A DNA stretch of 64,000 bases from Pseudomonas sp. B21-056 (GCF_026016325.1 NZ_CP087203.1:4340001-4404000), one strand, 5' to 3'; shown: positions 47,031 through 58,698, numbered from the stretch's first letter. Translations and numbers: made by a program. Notes: generated from the sequence alone by a model not told the origin.

Positions 47031-47660
47031 TCAGTTGGATGACACGAGCAGCTTCAATCCCGCAACAGCAAACAGCGCAGAAAAAAGCCCTTGTATCCAG
47101 CGTCGCAGCTGGGCGTAGCCAGCGATCATCCTGGCCGTTGAAAAGACAATGGCATAGCCACCGAAGATGAGGACGCCGAGCAAGGCGCAGCCGCCGATGA
47201 TCGCAGCCAAGGTGCCGGCTGGCGCATCTTCACGAAGCCCGAGCGACATGATCGCCATCCACGACATAACGGCCTTGGGGTTGCCGATGTGCATGAGCAC
47301 GCCCTGGCGGTACAGAGGCAGATAACGTCGCGCCTCCCGCCCGTCAACCGCACCGGCGCCCTCGTGTGTCGATGCCATGGCAGCCTTACCCGCGCGCATC
47401 GCCAGGTAGAGCAAATAGACCCCGCCCGCCACCTTGATGACGAAGAGCGCCTGAGCATAAGCCGCCAACAATGCGGAGATGCCCGTTGCCGCCAGGAACG
47501 CCCAGAAGAGCGACCCTGTCATGACGCCGGACGCCAGGACCAAGGCGTGGGAGCGCCCGTCACGCATCGCCACGCCCATGATCGCCATATTGCTCGGGCC
47601 CGGGCTGGCGGCAGCAAGAATGTAGCTGCCAAAGGCGAGCATGATCGTGTGGTCGATCAT
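47031..47660 (-). CDS. LysE/RhtB-family amino acid exporter
   Basis: 209 residues, six membrane segments. The signature SYILAAASPGPSNMAIMGVA and GDFLW-like LASGVMTGSLFWAFLA, with NPKAVMSWMAIMSLG later, define the family. ATG 47660 used. Downstream of the VOC gene and likely co-transcribed with it under the MocR regulator. Confidence 0.87.
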   Translation of the reverse strand: MIDHTIMLAFGSYILAAASPGPSNMAIMGVAMRDGRSHALVLASGVMTGSLFWAFLAATGISALLAAYAQALFVIKVAGGVYLLYLAMRAGKAAMASTHEGAGAVDGREARRYLPLYRQGVLMHIGNPKAVMSWMAIMSLGLREDAPAGTLAAIIGGCALLGVLIFGGYAIVFSTARMIAGYAQLRRWIQGLFSALFAVAGLKLLVSSN

Positions 47661-47706
47661 GGGAACGCCCCTAGGCACGGAGCCCTAAATCCATGAGTAG
47701 GTTTAT

Positions 47707-48111
47707 TCATGGCAGCAGGTCCGCGCGGTGAACGATGTGAACCTTGTTTCCATCAGGGTCGCGCAGATAGGCGCCGAAATAACCGTCGCCGTAGTGAGGG
47801 CGCGGACCTGGCTCTCCTTCGTCCGTCCCACCCTTGGCAAGCCCCGCAGCGTAGGCCTGCTCTACGGCGTCTTTCGAGGACGCCAGGAAGGCGACCATGC
47901 TGCCATTGCCAATGGTCGACGGGTCGCCGTTGCGAGGGGTATAGACATAAAAGCGTGGCAACGGCGCAACGCCCGTCACCCAGCAGAGCGACGCTGGCCC
48001 GCCATCCGGCACGACGGCACGACGCTTCAGACCGAGTGGCGCGAGGATGGCATCGTAGAAATGGCCGGCCTGCTCAAGGTCCTGCGTCCCCACGGTGACA
48101 TGGCTAAACAT
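47707..48111 (-). CDS. VOC-superfamily (glyoxalase-like) protein
   Basis: 134 residues with two beta-alpha-beta modules: MFSHVTVGTQDLEQAGHFYDAI and the closing YGDGYFGAYLRDPDGNKVH. Metal ligands His4 and a C-terminal acid are plausible. Divergent from the MocR gene; substrate unknown. Confidence 0.84.
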   Translation of the reverse strand: MFSHVTVGTQDLEQAGHFYDAILAPLGLKRRAVVPDGGPASLCWVTGVAPLPRFYVYTPRNGDPSTIGNGSMVAFLASSKDAVEQAYAAGLAKGGTDEGEPGPRPHYGDGYFGAYLRDPDGNKVHIVHRADLLP

Positions 48112-48171
48112 TAGGCGCTCCCTGGTTCGCTATCGCAGTTAAATAAGTCATTTAGAAAGCACCATAATGCG

Positions 48172-48215
48172 CGTGACACTTCATGACTATTGAAATAGTG
48201 TCACGCGACACTATT
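48172..48215. promoter_or_regulatory. Candidate MocR operator between divergent genes
   Basis: AATAGTGTC-ACGC-GACACTATT (48194-48215) has nine-base perfect arms, and CGTGACACT (48172-48180) pairs with AGTGTCACG (48197-48205) as another perfect nine-base arm set. Three GTGACACT-type half sites lie in 44 bases. Confidence 0.7.
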
Positions 48216-48234
48216 CATTCACTGGGTACCCGCA

Positions 48235-49593
48235 ATGCGCCTTCAATCGCCCTGGACACCCCGCCTCGCGGACATCGAAGCGAACGCATCAGAACGGCTG
48301 GTGTGCGCCCTGGCCGACGATATCGTTGAAGGACGATTGAACAGTGGCGACCGCCTGCCCGCCCATCGGGAGCTTGCGTGGCAACTGGGAATCGGGCTGG
48401 GCACGGTGACGAAAGCCTATGCCGCCCTGGAACGACGGGGCCTGGTGCGCAGCGTCAAAGGGCGGGCAACGTTCGTGGCCATCCTGCAGGCACACGGGCA
48501 GCGGCAGATCGATCTCTCGTCCAATGTGCCGCCGGCCATGTTGACGAGCCGCCTCCTGGCGCAGACCTTGACCGGCATCGCTCGCAAGATCGACGCCGAC
48601 CATCTCAATCTCTACTCACCACCCGCCGGACACCTGGAACATCGGCGCCTATTGGCCCGTTGGCTTGAAACCCTCGGCATCGTGGTCGAACCGTCCCACC
48701 TGGTGCTGACGGGCAATGCCCGCCAGGCCATTTCCCTGGCTTTCGACCTCGCCTGCGGCCCCCACGGAGTGATCCTGACGGAACGCCTCACGTACCCCGG
48801 CGCGATTGCCCTGGCCCGGCGCAAAGGCTACCGGATGCAAGGGGTCCAGATCGACGCGCAAGGCATGCTGCCGGAGGCGCTCGCCCAGGCCCTCGGTCAT
48901 CTCGCAGCAGCCAGCAATAAAGTGGTCTATCTCACCCCCACGCTTCACAACCCGACCACGGCGACGATGGATGCGGCGCGACGGCAAGCTATTGTCGAGG
49001 TCTGTCGACAAGCGGGCGTCTGGATCATCGAGGATGGGGTCTATGCGCTGGGATCTGCGTCAGTGCCTGCCCTCGCGACGCTGGCGCCCGAGAGGGTGCT
49101 GCACGTCAACGGCCTGTCCAAATCCCTCGGCCCCGGATTGAGGATCGGCATGCTCACGCTGCCCGCTGAGTTGCTTGTCGCGGCGCAGGAACACCTGCAG
49201 GATATTCCCCTGGGCCCGTCGCCGTTGTCCTGTGCCGTGGTGGAAGACTGGTTGTCCAGCGGCGTCATCGCCTCCATCCAGCAGGACTTGCGGCATGAAG
49301 CGCGGCGCAGAACGGGGCTCGCCAGCGAATTGCTCGGCGAGGCCGAATGCGTCTCGCACCCGGACGCTTATCACATCTGGCTACCGATGCCTCGCGACGC
49401 CGCTGATCGCTTCACGAAGGCGGCTGCCCTGGCAGGCATCAGGGTGACGGCGCCGGAATCGCTGATGGTGGATCGCGATGAACCGATGACCGGCATTCGC
49501 CTGTGTCTTGGGGGCCCGTCCTTCGAGGAACTGACCCAGGGGCTGACACGCCTGTCGAACCTGCTGGAGCCCGAGCCGGACGCGCCTGATTGA
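48235..49593 (+). CDS. MocR/PdxR-family regulator (GntR HTH plus aminotransferase-like domain)
   Basis: 452 residues. GntR winged HTH at residues 20-85 (GDRLPAHRELAWQLGIGLGT) is followed by a fold-type I aminotransferase domain with the PLP lysine in VNGLSKSLGPGLRIG. MocR proteins sense PLP or amino compounds and often control a divergent gene; here a VOC-LysE operon, suggesting control of metabolite export. Confidence 0.87.
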   Translation: MRLQSPWTPRLADIEANASERLVCALADDIVEGRLNSGDRLPAHRELAWQLGIGLGTVTKAYAALERRGLVRSVKGRATFVAILQAHGQRQIDLSSNVPPAMLTSRLLAQTLTGIARKIDADHLNLYSPPAGHLEHRRLLARWLETLGIVVEPSHLVLTGNARQAISLAFDLACGPHGVILTERLTYPGAIALARRKGYRMQGVQIDAQGMLPEALAQALGHLAAASNKVVYLTPTLHNPTTATMDAARRQAIVEVCRQAGVWIIEDGVYALGSASVPALATLAPERVLHVNGLSKSLGPGLRIGMLTLPAELLVAAQEHLQDIPLGPSPLSCAVVEDWLSSGVIASIQQDLRHEARRRTGLASELLGEAECVSHPDAYHIWLPMPRDAADRFTKAAALAGIRVTAPESLMVDRDEPMTGIRLCLGGPSFEELTQGLTRLSNLLEPEPDAPD

Positions 49594-49615
49594 ACCAGGG
49601 CAGCCTTCAAACGCC

Positions 49616-51667
49616 TCAGACGTCCAACACCAGAGTCTCACTCCCCTGGGCCGGCACAGCGCAACAGATCAACACTTCATCCTCCGCCAATCGTTGCGCC
49701 GGCGTGTTCAGGTAATGCACCTGGCCACTGCTCAGTCGGGTTTTACAGGTGCCGCAGGAACCTCCGCGGCAACTGAATTCCGGACTCAGGCCTCGTGCCT
49801 CCGCCAATTCAAGCAACGTCCCGGCCCCCGGTTCCCAGCGCGCTTCCTTGCCCGAGGTGGCGAACAGGACTTTCACCGCTTCATCGGCCATGGGCACCTG
49901 TTCCGCCGCAGGCACGCTGACTTCAATGTCACGAACCAGCGTCGACGGGCCGAAGGTTTCCGCGAGGATGCGATCATCCGGAATGCGTAATTTGCGCAGG
50001 CCATCATACAGCGCCTGGGTAAAGCTCCCCGGCCCGCAGAGGTAGTAGTCGTAGTCATTCAGCGGGAGCAAGGTCTTGAGCAGCTCGACATCGATGCGGC
50101 CGGCCATGTCATAGCTGTCGGCTGAACCGTCGATGGGCGGCTGACTGACCACCCGCAGGACCTTGATCTTGTCCCCCGCACGGGCCACCAGCTCGTCGAC
50201 TTCATTACGAAAAGCCAGGTCGGCGACTGCACGGCTGCTTTGTATCAGCCACGTCGGCCGCATGCGATTGATGCGTTTCCCTTGATAAACCACTTCCCGC
50301 AACATCGACAGCAACGGCGTAATGCCAACCCCCGCGCCCAGCAGTACCAGGGGGCGTCGCTCGGCGGCCTGGACGGTGAAATCCCCTTGGGGCGCTCGGG
50401 CTTCGATCCAGTCCCCGACGTGAATACGATCATGCAGATGCGATGACACCGAGCCGTCGCGTTTGACGCTGATGCGCAAGAACTCATCGGACGGTGAACT
50501 GGAAACACTGTAGGTACGAATCGAGAGTGCCTGCTGCCCTTCCAGCAGAACCCGCACGGGCAAGTGCTGCCCCGGCTCGAAGCTGGGTAAGCCGGCGCCG
50601 TCATTGGCTTGCAGATAGAACGAGCGGATGCTGCGGCTCTCGTCCTCAATGCGCACCACCCGCATCGGTCGCCAGTGACTGCGCAGGGCTTCGGCCTGCA
50701 AGCGCTCGGTGGCTTGCTCCCAACTGCCCGTCATCATCGAGTTAGGTGAGGCGCCTTCGGCCGTGTCTGTCCAGCGCAACGGGATCGCGGCCTGACGATA
50801 GACAATACGCTGCGGCTTGAAGCGCCATAGCCGCTCGGCGCCCTGGAACGCAGCAATTTCGGGGCTGTCCAGCAGCACCTCGGCAGAGCCGCTCATCTGC
50901 AGCAGGTCGCCGGTCTGGAAGTCAACGAACACCAGTCCAGCCCGGGGGTTCAGCAGGATGTTGCCCAGGGTGTTGAAGAACAGATTCCCGGAGAAGTCCG
51001 GAATGGTCAGCGTCCCGTCTTCTTCCATTCGCACAAAACCGGGTTTGCCGCCGCGATGTGAGGCATCGACCTGGTTCTGGCCGTCGCGCACGACGTAGGT
51101 CGCGACATAGAACGAGTCGGCCGCGGTGACCATGCGCCGTACCTGTGGGTCTGCGCTGGTCAACTCGAGCACGGCGCCCGCTGTCTCGTCGACGAAGGCG
51201 TACTGGCGCAGATTGATGTAGCGCGGGCAATTGCCGTAGGCCTGGGTCACGGCGATTTCAATGCCGTCATCCAGCTGACGCAGCACGTTGCCGTTCATGC
51301 GGTTGCGTCGACGGGTATGCAACTCGATGCCGAGCATGCCAATGGCATCGCCTTGCTGCATGCCGTCCTGGGCAGGGTCGTCGGGCTGTGGCTGGAGGGT
51401 GATGTGCAGGCGTTCCGGCGTTGGGGAATGCATGAAGCCAGGTTGCCCCGTGCGAATCGTGGCCCACACATCGCCTTGCCGGTCCACAGCCCCCAACACC
51501 ACGAAGGGCAGTTGGGCATAGAACTCACGATGCTGGTCCGGCATCCACGCCCGGGCCATTTGCCGCTGGCCTACACCCACCATCATGTCGACCGCACCGA
51601 CTGCGCGCTGCAAGGTCAACTCGCCTTCATGCCAGGGCGAACGTTGTGGTGTTGAGATTTTGTCCAT
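49616..51667 (-). CDS. Fused pyridoxamine-oxidase-like / ferredoxin reductase / [2Fe-2S] protein
   Basis: 683 residues in three parts. About 30-300: a split-barrel flavin-binding domain (PNPOx-like; FYAQLPFVVLGAVDRQGDVW, SGNLFFNTLGNILLNPRAGL). About 345-580: FNR-type reductase with RTYSVSSSP (flavin) and LLGAGVGITPLLSML (NAD(P)H). About 595-683: plant-type ferredoxin with CRGGSCGTC and a final ICC. Electrons would run from NAD(P)H through flavin to the cluster. Substrate unknown; the gene is single. Confidence 0.85.
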   Translation of the reverse strand: MDKISTPQRSPWHEGELTLQRAVGAVDMMVGVGQRQMARAWMPDQHREFYAQLPFVVLGAVDRQGDVWATIRTGQPGFMHSPTPERLHITLQPQPDDPAQDGMQQGDAIGMLGIELHTRRRNRMNGNVLRQLDDGIEIAVTQAYGNCPRYINLRQYAFVDETAGAVLELTSADPQVRRMVTAADSFYVATYVVRDGQNQVDASHRGGKPGFVRMEEDGTLTIPDFSGNLFFNTLGNILLNPRAGLVFVDFQTGDLLQMSGSAEVLLDSPEIAAFQGAERLWRFKPQRIVYRQAAIPLRWTDTAEGASPNSMMTGSWEQATERLQAEALRSHWRPMRVVRIEDESRSIRSFYLQANDGAGLPSFEPGQHLPVRVLLEGQQALSIRTYSVSSSPSDEFLRISVKRDGSVSSHLHDRIHVGDWIEARAPQGDFTVQAAERRPLVLLGAGVGITPLLSMLREVVYQGKRINRMRPTWLIQSSRAVADLAFRNEVDELVARAGDKIKVLRVVSQPPIDGSADSYDMAGRIDVELLKTLLPLNDYDYYLCGPGSFTQALYDGLRKLRIPDDRILAETFGPSTLVRDIEVSVPAAEQVPMADEAVKVLFATSGKEARWEPGAGTLLELAEARGLSPEFSCRGGSCGTCKTRLSSGQVHYLNTPAQRLAEDEVLICCAVPAQGSETLVLDV

Positions 51668-51854
51668 TCGAGGTCACCTCGCGCACGCGGCGCAATCGCG
51701 CGCCAGCGGCTACGGCCAGAGTTCTTTCACCCCCTGCGGAGGTGAGCGTGAGCGCTCATATTCCTCCTGATGCACCTGTGACGGAATGCGCACAAACCAC
51801 AATCCACTCTTTCAGAAACTGGAATGGTCGCAGGCTTGTCTTGAATTGCACAAA

Positions 51855-51882
51855 CAAAAAACCCCGGTCTTTCGACCAGGGT
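51855..51882 (-). terminator. Terminator of the tRNA cluster
   Basis: Hairpin ACCCTGGTC-GAAA-GACCGGGGT on the minus strand, one mismatch, followed by T6. Confidence 0.8.
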
Positions 51883-51957
51883 CTTTGCTATCGATCAGAA
51901 GAGGCCTTTTGGCTTTCTTCCTGGCTTCAAGGCGTTCAGTGGGCCTCGAAGCAGATA

Positions 51958-52034
51958 TGGCGCAGCGGACGGGACTCGAACCCGCGACCCCCGGCGTGAC
52001 AGGCCGGTATTCTAACCGACTGAACTACCGCTGC
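51958..52034 (-). tRNA. tRNA-Asp(GUC), copy 2 of the cluster
   Basis: 77 bases with encoded CCA. Acceptor GCAGCGG/CCGCTGC; anticodon loop CTGTCAC; T arm CGGG-TTCGAGT-CCCG. Identical in sequence to the copy at 52123. Confidence 0.96.
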
Positions 52035-52122
52035 GTATCGCTGTGGACTTGCGTCCATTTGACTCGTCTGATCAAAACCCTCGGGCTTGATCTCGAACCA
52101 GGCGGACCTGACTCGGAAAATA

Positions 52123-52199
52123 TGGCGCAGCGGACGGGACTCGAACCCGCGACCCCCGGCGTGACAGGCCGGTATTCTAACCGACTGAACTACCGCTGC
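52123..52199 (-). tRNA. tRNA-Asp(GUC), copy 1 of the cluster
   Basis: Same 77-base gene as that at 51958, 88 bases upstream on the minus strand. One transcript with tRNA-Val(UAC) is likely. Confidence 0.96.
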
Positions 52200-52257
52200 G
52201 CGTCGGTGGAGGCTTTTGACAGCTTCCGTCTTGCTTTCGCAAAACTCTCGTGAAACA

Positions 52258-52333
52258 TGGTGGGTGATGACGGGATCGAACCGCCGACATTCTGCTTGTA
52301 AGGCAGACGCTCTCCCGGCTGAGCTAATCACCC
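52258..52333 (-). tRNA. tRNA-Val(UAC)
   Basis: 76 bases with encoded CCA. Acceptor GGGTGAT/ATCACCC; anticodon loop CTTACAA (TAC); T arm GGCGG-TTCGATC-CCGTC. First gene of the Val-Asp-Asp cluster. Confidence 0.96.
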
Positions 52334-52409
52334 TTTGCTTCGCTGAGGCCGCGAAATTTACGCAGGTGCCGAAGCTAAGTCAATAGCAGGGTTGGTTTTT
52401 TTTCAAAAA

Positions 52410-52500
52410 CAGCTTCGAGCGACAAGCTTCAAGCTGCAAGCAGAAACGCCAACACCGCGAAACCGCTTGCAGCTTGCAACTCGCCACTTGCAGCTGCTTC
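52410..52500. repeat. Inverted GCTTGCAGCTTG-type repeat
   Basis: Perfect 12-base arms CAAGCTGCAAGC (52430-52441) and GCTTGCAGCTTG (52465-52476) with further imperfect pairing outside (AGCTTCGAGCGACAAGC against CTCGCCACTTGCAGCTGC). Sits between the SDR gene end and tRNA-Val; a different family from the REP above. Confidence 0.75.
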
Positions 52501-53272
52501 ATTCATAGATCATTTTCTTGGTCATGCCGCCGTCCACCACGAACTCCTGGCCCGTGACGAAACCGGCATTGCGCGACAGCAACCAGGCCACCATTGCCGC
52601 CACGTCCTCCACCGTGCCGACCCGGCCCGCCGGATGCTGGGCATGATCGGTGTCGGTCAACGGCTCTGCACGGCGCTGGGACGGGTCCCGTGCGTCGATC
52701 CAGCCAGGGCTGACGGCATTGACCCGGATCTCCGGCCCGAGGCTGATTGCCAAAGCGTGGGTCAGGGCCAACAGGCCCCCTTTGCTCGCGGCATAGGCTT
52801 CGGTGTCGGGTTCCGACTGCGCGGCGCGGGTCGAGGCCAGGTTGACGATGGCGCCGTTGTGGGCACGCAGGTAAGGCGCACAGTGCTTGGCCAGCAGCAT
52901 CGGTCCGCCAAGGTTCACCGCCAGGACCCGATTCCAGTAGGCCAGGTCCAGGCTTTCGAGGGTGATGTTGTGTGGGTCGGCAATCGCCGCGTTGCACACC
53001 AGCGCGTCGAGCCGGCCGAACTGGCCCAGCACCTCGGCAATGCCCGTGGCGACCTGCGCTTCGTCCGCCACGTCCATGGCGATGAACCAGGCGTTATCAC
53101 CCAACGTCTTGGCCACCTTGGAGCCGCGTTCACGATCCAGGTCGGTCAGTACCACTTGCCAGCCTTCACAGATCAGCCAGGCGGCGATGCCCAGGCCAAT
53201 GCCCCGGGCGGCGCCCGTCACCAGTGCAACCCGGCCATGGGTGCCGCTCGGCGGCGTCGCCAGCTCGATCAC
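52499..53272 (-). CDS. Short-chain dehydrogenase/reductase
   Basis: 257 residues. Cofactor motif [13 protein letters not shown], acid residue in LTDLDRERG (NAD preference likely), NAAIAD, catalytic Ser in NLASTRAAQ and YAASK. C-terminal [10 protein letters not shown] is typical. The start overlaps the metZ stop by four bases, so it follows metZ in one operon. Substrate unknown. Confidence 0.88.
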   Translation of the reverse strand: MIELATPPSGTHGRVALVTGAARGIGLGIAAWLICEGWQVVLTDLDRERGSKVAKTLGDNAWFIAMDVADEAQVATGIAEVLGQFGRLDALVCNAAIADPHNITLESLDLAYWNRVLAVNLGGPMLLAKHCAPYLRAHNGAIVNLASTRAAQSEPDTEAYAASKGGLLALTHALAISLGPEIRVNAVSPGWIDARDPSQRRAEPLTDTDHAQHPAGRVGTVEDVAAMVAWLLSRNAGFVTGQEFVVDGGMTKKMIYE

Positions 53273-54480
53273 AAGGCCGCCAACCCACGCGCCAGGTCGG
53301 CTTGCAGGTCGGCCACGTCTTCCAGGCCGACCGCGACGCGGATCAGGCTGTCGCGGATCCCCGCAGCTTCACGCTCTTGCGGCGACAAGCGACCATGGGA
53401 GGTGGTGCTTGGGTGGGTGATGGTGGTCTTGCTGTCGCCCAGGTTGGCGGTGATGGAGACCAGCCGGGTGGCGTCGATGAAGCGCCAGGCGCCCTCCTTG
53501 CCCCCCTTGACCTCGAAGCTCACCACCGCGCCGAAACCGCGCTGCTGACGCAGGGCCAGGTCGTGTTGCGGATGGCTCTTGAGGCCGGCGTAATGCACCT
53601 TCTCGATGCCGTCCTGCTGTTCCAGCCACTCGGCCAACGCCTGGGCGTTGGCGCAATGGGCCTTCATGCGCAGGCCCAACGTTTCCAGGCCCTTGAGGAA
53701 GACCCAGGCGTTGAACGGGCTGAGGGTCGGCCCGGCGGTGCGCAAAAAGCCCACCACTTCTTTCATCTGCTCGCCACGACCGGCCACCACGCCACCCATG
53801 CAACGGCCCTGGCCGTCGATGAACTTGGTTGCCGAATGCACCACCACGTCCGCGCCCAGCTTCAGCGGTTGTTGCAGCGCCGGGGTGCAGAAACAGTTGT
53901 CGACCACCAGCATGGCGCCCTTGGCATGGGCGATTTCCGCCAGCGCGGCAATGTCCACCAGTTCGGCCAATGGGTTGGACGGCGATTCGACAAATAGCAG
54001 CTTGGTATTGGCCTTGATCGCCGCATCCCACCCGGACAGATCCGCCAGGGGTACATAATCGACTTCCACGCCGAAGCGTTTGAAGTACTTTTCGAACAGG
54101 CTGATGGTCGAGCCGAAGACACTGCGCGATACCAAGACATGGTCACCGGCGCTGCACAGGCTCATCACCACGGCCATGATCGCCGCCATGCCGGTGGCGG
54201 TGGCAACCGCTTGCTCGGCACCTTCCAACGCGGCAATGCGCTCTTCGAAAGCGCGCACGGTGGGGTTGGTGTAGCGCGAGTAGACGTTACCCGGCACTTC
54301 ACCGGCGAACCGCGCCGCCGCATCGGCGGCGGTACGGAACACGTAGCTGGAGGTGAAGAACATCGGATCGCCGTGTTCGGCTTCCGGCGTGCGGTGCTGG
54401 CCGGCGCGAACCGCCAGGGTGTCGAACGCTACTCCTTCAAGGTCGCTGTCCAGCCGACCGGCATCCCAATCCTGACTCAT
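53269..54480 (-). CDS. metZ: O-succinylhomoserine sulfhydrylase
   Basis: 403 residues of the Cys/Met metabolism PLP family. PLP lysine in [35 protein letters not shown] and SPSNPL are conserved. MetZ makes homocysteine directly from O-succinylhomoserine and sulfide, the usual Pseudomonas route. Gene order purF-metZ is typical of the genus. Start 54480 gives [13 protein letters not shown]. Confidence 0.93.
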   Translation of the reverse strand: MSQDWDAGRLDSDLEGVAFDTLAVRAGQHRTPEAEHGDPMFFTSSYVFRTAADAAARFAGEVPGNVYSRYTNPTVRAFEERIAALEGAEQAVATATGMAAIMAVVMSLCSAGDHVLVSRSVFGSTISLFEKYFKRFGVEVDYVPLADLSGWDAAIKANTKLLFVESPSNPLAELVDIAALAEIAHAKGAMLVVDNCFCTPALQQPLKLGADVVVHSATKFIDGQGRCMGGVVAGRGEQMKEVVGFLRTAGPTLSPFNAWVFLKGLETLGLRMKAHCANAQALAEWLEQQDGIEKVHYAGLKSHPQHDLALRQQRGFGAVVSFEVKGGKEGAWRFIDATRLVSITANLGDSKTTITHPSTTSHGRLSPQEREAAGIRDSLIRVAVGLEDVADLQADLARGLAAL

Positions 54481-54508
54481 GCTGTCACTCCTGCAATCGG
54501 TCAAACGC

Positions 54509-54532
54509 AAACCGGCCCCTCAGGGCCGGTTT
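54509..54532 (-). terminator. Hairpin between purF and metZ
   Basis: AAACCGGCCC-TGAG-GGGCCGGTTT on the minus strand, ten-base perfect arms, only seven bases past the purF stop. It lacks a long T run, so partial read-through into metZ is possible. Confidence 0.75.
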
Positions 54533-54538
54533 GTCACT

Positions 54539-56044
<1,506 letters not shown>

Positions 56045-56085
56045 GCGACGCAACCCCTACTTAATGGATCTGAACTGAACAACAC

Positions 56086-56646
56086 TCACTGCGGCGTTTT
56101 GGCCGTCGGCAAGAGGTGTTCCTTGAACGGTATTTCAGCGGGTACGCTGATACCGCTGGCAAGCCACTGACTGCTCCAACCCAGGATCAGGTTTTTTGAC
56201 CAGTCTGCAACCAATAGAAATTGTGGCACGAGCCGGGACTCCTGCCACCACGAATCCTGTTGTACCGGCCCCAGGCTCAAGAGCCCGACGGCCACGACCA
56301 CCAGCAACGCGCCACGCGCCGCGCCAAAGGCCATGCCCAGGAACCGGTCCGTCCCGGAAAGCCCGGTGACGCGAATCAGTTCGCCGATCAGATAGTTGAT
56401 CATTGCGCCGACCAGCAAGGTGGCGACAAACAAGATGGCACAACCCGCGATCACGCGAGCCGACGGTGTTTCGATGTATCCGGCGAGGTACTGGGACAGC
56501 GAGCCACCAAACATCCAGGCAACGACTCCCGCGATGATCCAGGTCAGCAGCGAGAGGGCTTCCTTGACGAAGCCTCGGCTCAGACTGATCAATGCGGAGA
56601 TGGCGACGATCGCAACGATCGCCCAGTCAACCCAGGTAAATGGCAC
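56086..56646 (-). CDS. cvpA: CvpA-family membrane protein
   Basis: 186 residues; four membrane segments (WAIVAIVAISALISLSRG, LTWIIAGVVAWMFG, AGCAILFVATLLVGAMI, ALLVVVAVGLL). First described for colicin V production, later for envelope stress tolerance; conserved next to purF. Confidence 0.92.
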   Translation of the reverse strand: MPFTWVDWAIVAIVAISALISLSRGFVKEALSLLTWIIAGVVAWMFGGSLSQYLAGYIETPSARVIAGCAILFVATLLVGAMINYLIGELIRVTGLSGTDRFLGMAFGAARGALLVVVAVGLLSLGPVQQDSWWQESRLVPQFLLVADWSKNLILGWSSQWLASGISVPAEIPFKEHLLPTAKTPQ

Positions 56647-56738
56647 GGTGCAGCCTACAGACGGATAAGGCGGCGCATTTTAGCAGAGCCCAGGGCTGTC
56701 GGTAAGCTGCGATTGTCAGTGTGAGTCAAATCAGGTGC

Positions 56739-57407
56739 TTAGCCGCGCTCCGGCTGGAAACGCACCACAAAACCCTTGAGATTCTGCTGCCGACCGAGCA
56801 GGTCCCGCAGACGGTCGGCTTCGGCACGCTCGATCAGCGGACCGACAAACACCCGGTTCTTGCCATCGGCGGAACGGATGTAGGCGTTGTAGCCCTGGCT
56901 GCGCAGGGATTTCTGCAGGTTCTCGGCACTTTCGCGACTGGTCAGGCTGGCCAGTTGCACGGACCAGCTGACCGACAGGCCGTTGGCGTCCACGCGACTT
57001 TGAGTGGTGTCCGGCTTGCTCGGCGCGGCGGTGATCGGTTGGGTCGGCGCCGGCTTGACCGCCGGGGTCGCCGGAACGGGAGCTGGAGCTGGAGCCGGAA
57101 CCACGGCGGGCTTGCTCGATGCAGCCGGTGCCGCGGGGATGGGTGCGGAAGGCACGGCCGGTTGCTCAGCCAGTTCCTCGTCGCTCGGGACGGGCTCCTG
57201 GGGCAATGCCTGCGGCTCGGGCACCGTCACCGGCTCGACCTGCACAGGCGGAACCGATGGCGCCTGGGGCGCGGCGGGTGCATCGACTATGACCTGGCGC
57301 TGCTCGTCCTGACGGGAAAACAGCATCGGCAGGAAAATCACCGCCAGGGCCACCAATACCAAGGCCCCCACCATGCGCTGCTTGTATGCCTTATCCAGCA
57401 ATGCCAT
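56739..57407 (-). CDS. dedD: SPOR-domain cell-division protein
   Basis: 222 residues. One membrane segment near the N-terminus (RMVGALVLVALAVIFLPMLF), a Pro/Ala-rich periplasmic linker (about 45-140) and a C-terminal SPOR domain (VQLASLTSRESAENLQKSL, RVFVGPLIERAEADRL). SPOR binds denuded septal peptidoglycan. The start at 57407 overlaps the folC end by 17 bases. Confidence 0.91.
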   Translation of the reverse strand: MALLDKAYKQRMVGALVLVALAVIFLPMLFSRQDEQRQVIVDAPAAPQAPSVPPVQVEPVTVPEPQALPQEPVPSDEELAEQPAVPSAPIPAAPAASSKPAVVPAPAPAPVPATPAVKPAPTQPITAAPSKPDTTQSRVDANGLSVSWSVQLASLTSRESAENLQKSLRSQGYNAYIRSADGKNRVFVGPLIERAEADRLRDLLGRQQNLKGFVVRFQPERG

Positions 57408-58698
57408 CTGCAGCTTCCTCCGTGGAGCGCCGGGCCAGCCATTGCAAGGCCTCGGCGACACAAAAAAATGATCCGAACAACAGGATTTCATCATCGGCCG
57501 TTGCCACGGCGCACTGCCCTTCCAACGCGGCGGCCACACTGGCGTAAGCATCCACCGAAGCGCCACGACCCTGCAAGGCGGCCTGCAATTCAGCCGCAGG
57601 ACGTGATCGCGGCGAATCCAGGGGCGTTACCGCCCAGTGCTGGACACTAGCATCCAACGCCTCGACCACGCCATCCAGATCCTTGTCGGACAGCAACCCG
57701 AACACCGCCAGCCGCCGCCCCGCCACCGGCCGCCGCGCCAGGCGCTCAGCCAGGTACTGCGCCGCGTGGGGGTTGTGACCGACATCCAGCAACAGGTTCA
57801 GGCGCTTGCCCTGCCACTCGAACTGGCGCCGATCAAGACGACCGACGATGCGCGTCGCCTGCAATGCTTCGACGATTTTCCCGGCGTCCCACGGCAACCC
57901 CAGCAGCAGGTAGGCCTGGAGCGCCAGCGCGGCATTCTCCATCGGCAGGTCCAGCAGCGGCAGGTCGCGCAACTCCACCGGATTACCGTGCAGATCGCTG
58001 CCACGCCATTGCCAATGCTGCTCGGTCATTGCCAGATCGAAATCCCGCCCCCGCAGGAAGAACGGACAGGCCAGTTCCCGGGCCTTGTCCAGCAGCGGTT
58101 GCGGAGGATTGAGATCACCACAGAGCGCAGGCGCGCCCTGGCGAAAGATACCGGCCTTCTCGAAGGCCACGGATTCGCGGGTATCGCCCAGGTAATCGGC
58201 ATGGTCCACGCCGATACTGGTGACCAACGCGATGTCCGCGTCCACCAGGTTGACCGTGTCCAGCCGTCCGCCCAGGCCGACTTCCAGCACAACGGCGTCG
58301 AGACCGGCACGGGCAAACAGCCAGAAAGCCGCCAAAGTGCCCATTTCGAAATACGTGAGGGATATCTCGCCCCGCCCGGCTTCCACCGCGGCGAAGGCTT
58401 CGCACAGCTCGGCGTCAGCAGCTTCGACACCGTTGACCTGCACCCGCTCGTTGTAGCGCAGCAGGTGCGGCGAGCTGTAGACACCGACGCTCAACCCCTG
58501 GGCCCGCAGCAACGAGGCCACGAAGGCACAGGTCGAGCCCTTGCCGTTGGTGCCGGTGACGGTGATGACCCGGGGCGCCGGCTTGCCCAGCCCCATGCGG
58601 GACATGACCGCTTGCGAGCGCTCCAGCCCCATGTCGATGGCCGATGGGTGCAATTGCTCGAGATAGGCCAGCCAGTCGCCCAGGGTGCGTTCGGTCAT
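57391..58698 (-). CDS. folC: Folylpolyglutamate / dihydrofolate synthase
   Basis: 435 residues. P-loop [10 protein letters not shown] near residue 50; [25 protein letters not shown] and [13 protein letters not shown] are family motifs. Makes dihydrofolate and adds glutamates. ATG overlaps the accD stop by four bases. Confidence 0.95.
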   Translation of the reverse strand: MTERTLGDWLAYLEQLHPSAIDMGLERSQAVMSRMGLGKPAPRVITVTGTNGKGSTCAFVASLLRAQGLSVGVYSSPHLLRYNERVQVNGVEAADAELCEAFAAVEAGRGEISLTYFEMGTLAAFWLFARAGLDAVVLEVGLGGRLDTVNLVDADIALVTSIGVDHADYLGDTRESVAFEKAGIFRQGAPALCGDLNPPQPLLDKARELACPFFLRGRDFDLAMTEQHWQWRGSDLHGNPVELRDLPLLDLPMENAALALQAYLLLGLPWDAGKIVEALQATRIVGRLDRRQFEWQGKRLNLLLDVGHNPHAAQYLAERLARRPVAGRRLAVFGLLSDKDLDGVVEALDASVQHWAVTPLDSPRSRPAAELQAALQGRGASVDAYASVAAALEGQCAVATADDEILLFGSFFCVAEALQWLARRSTEEAADGIAG

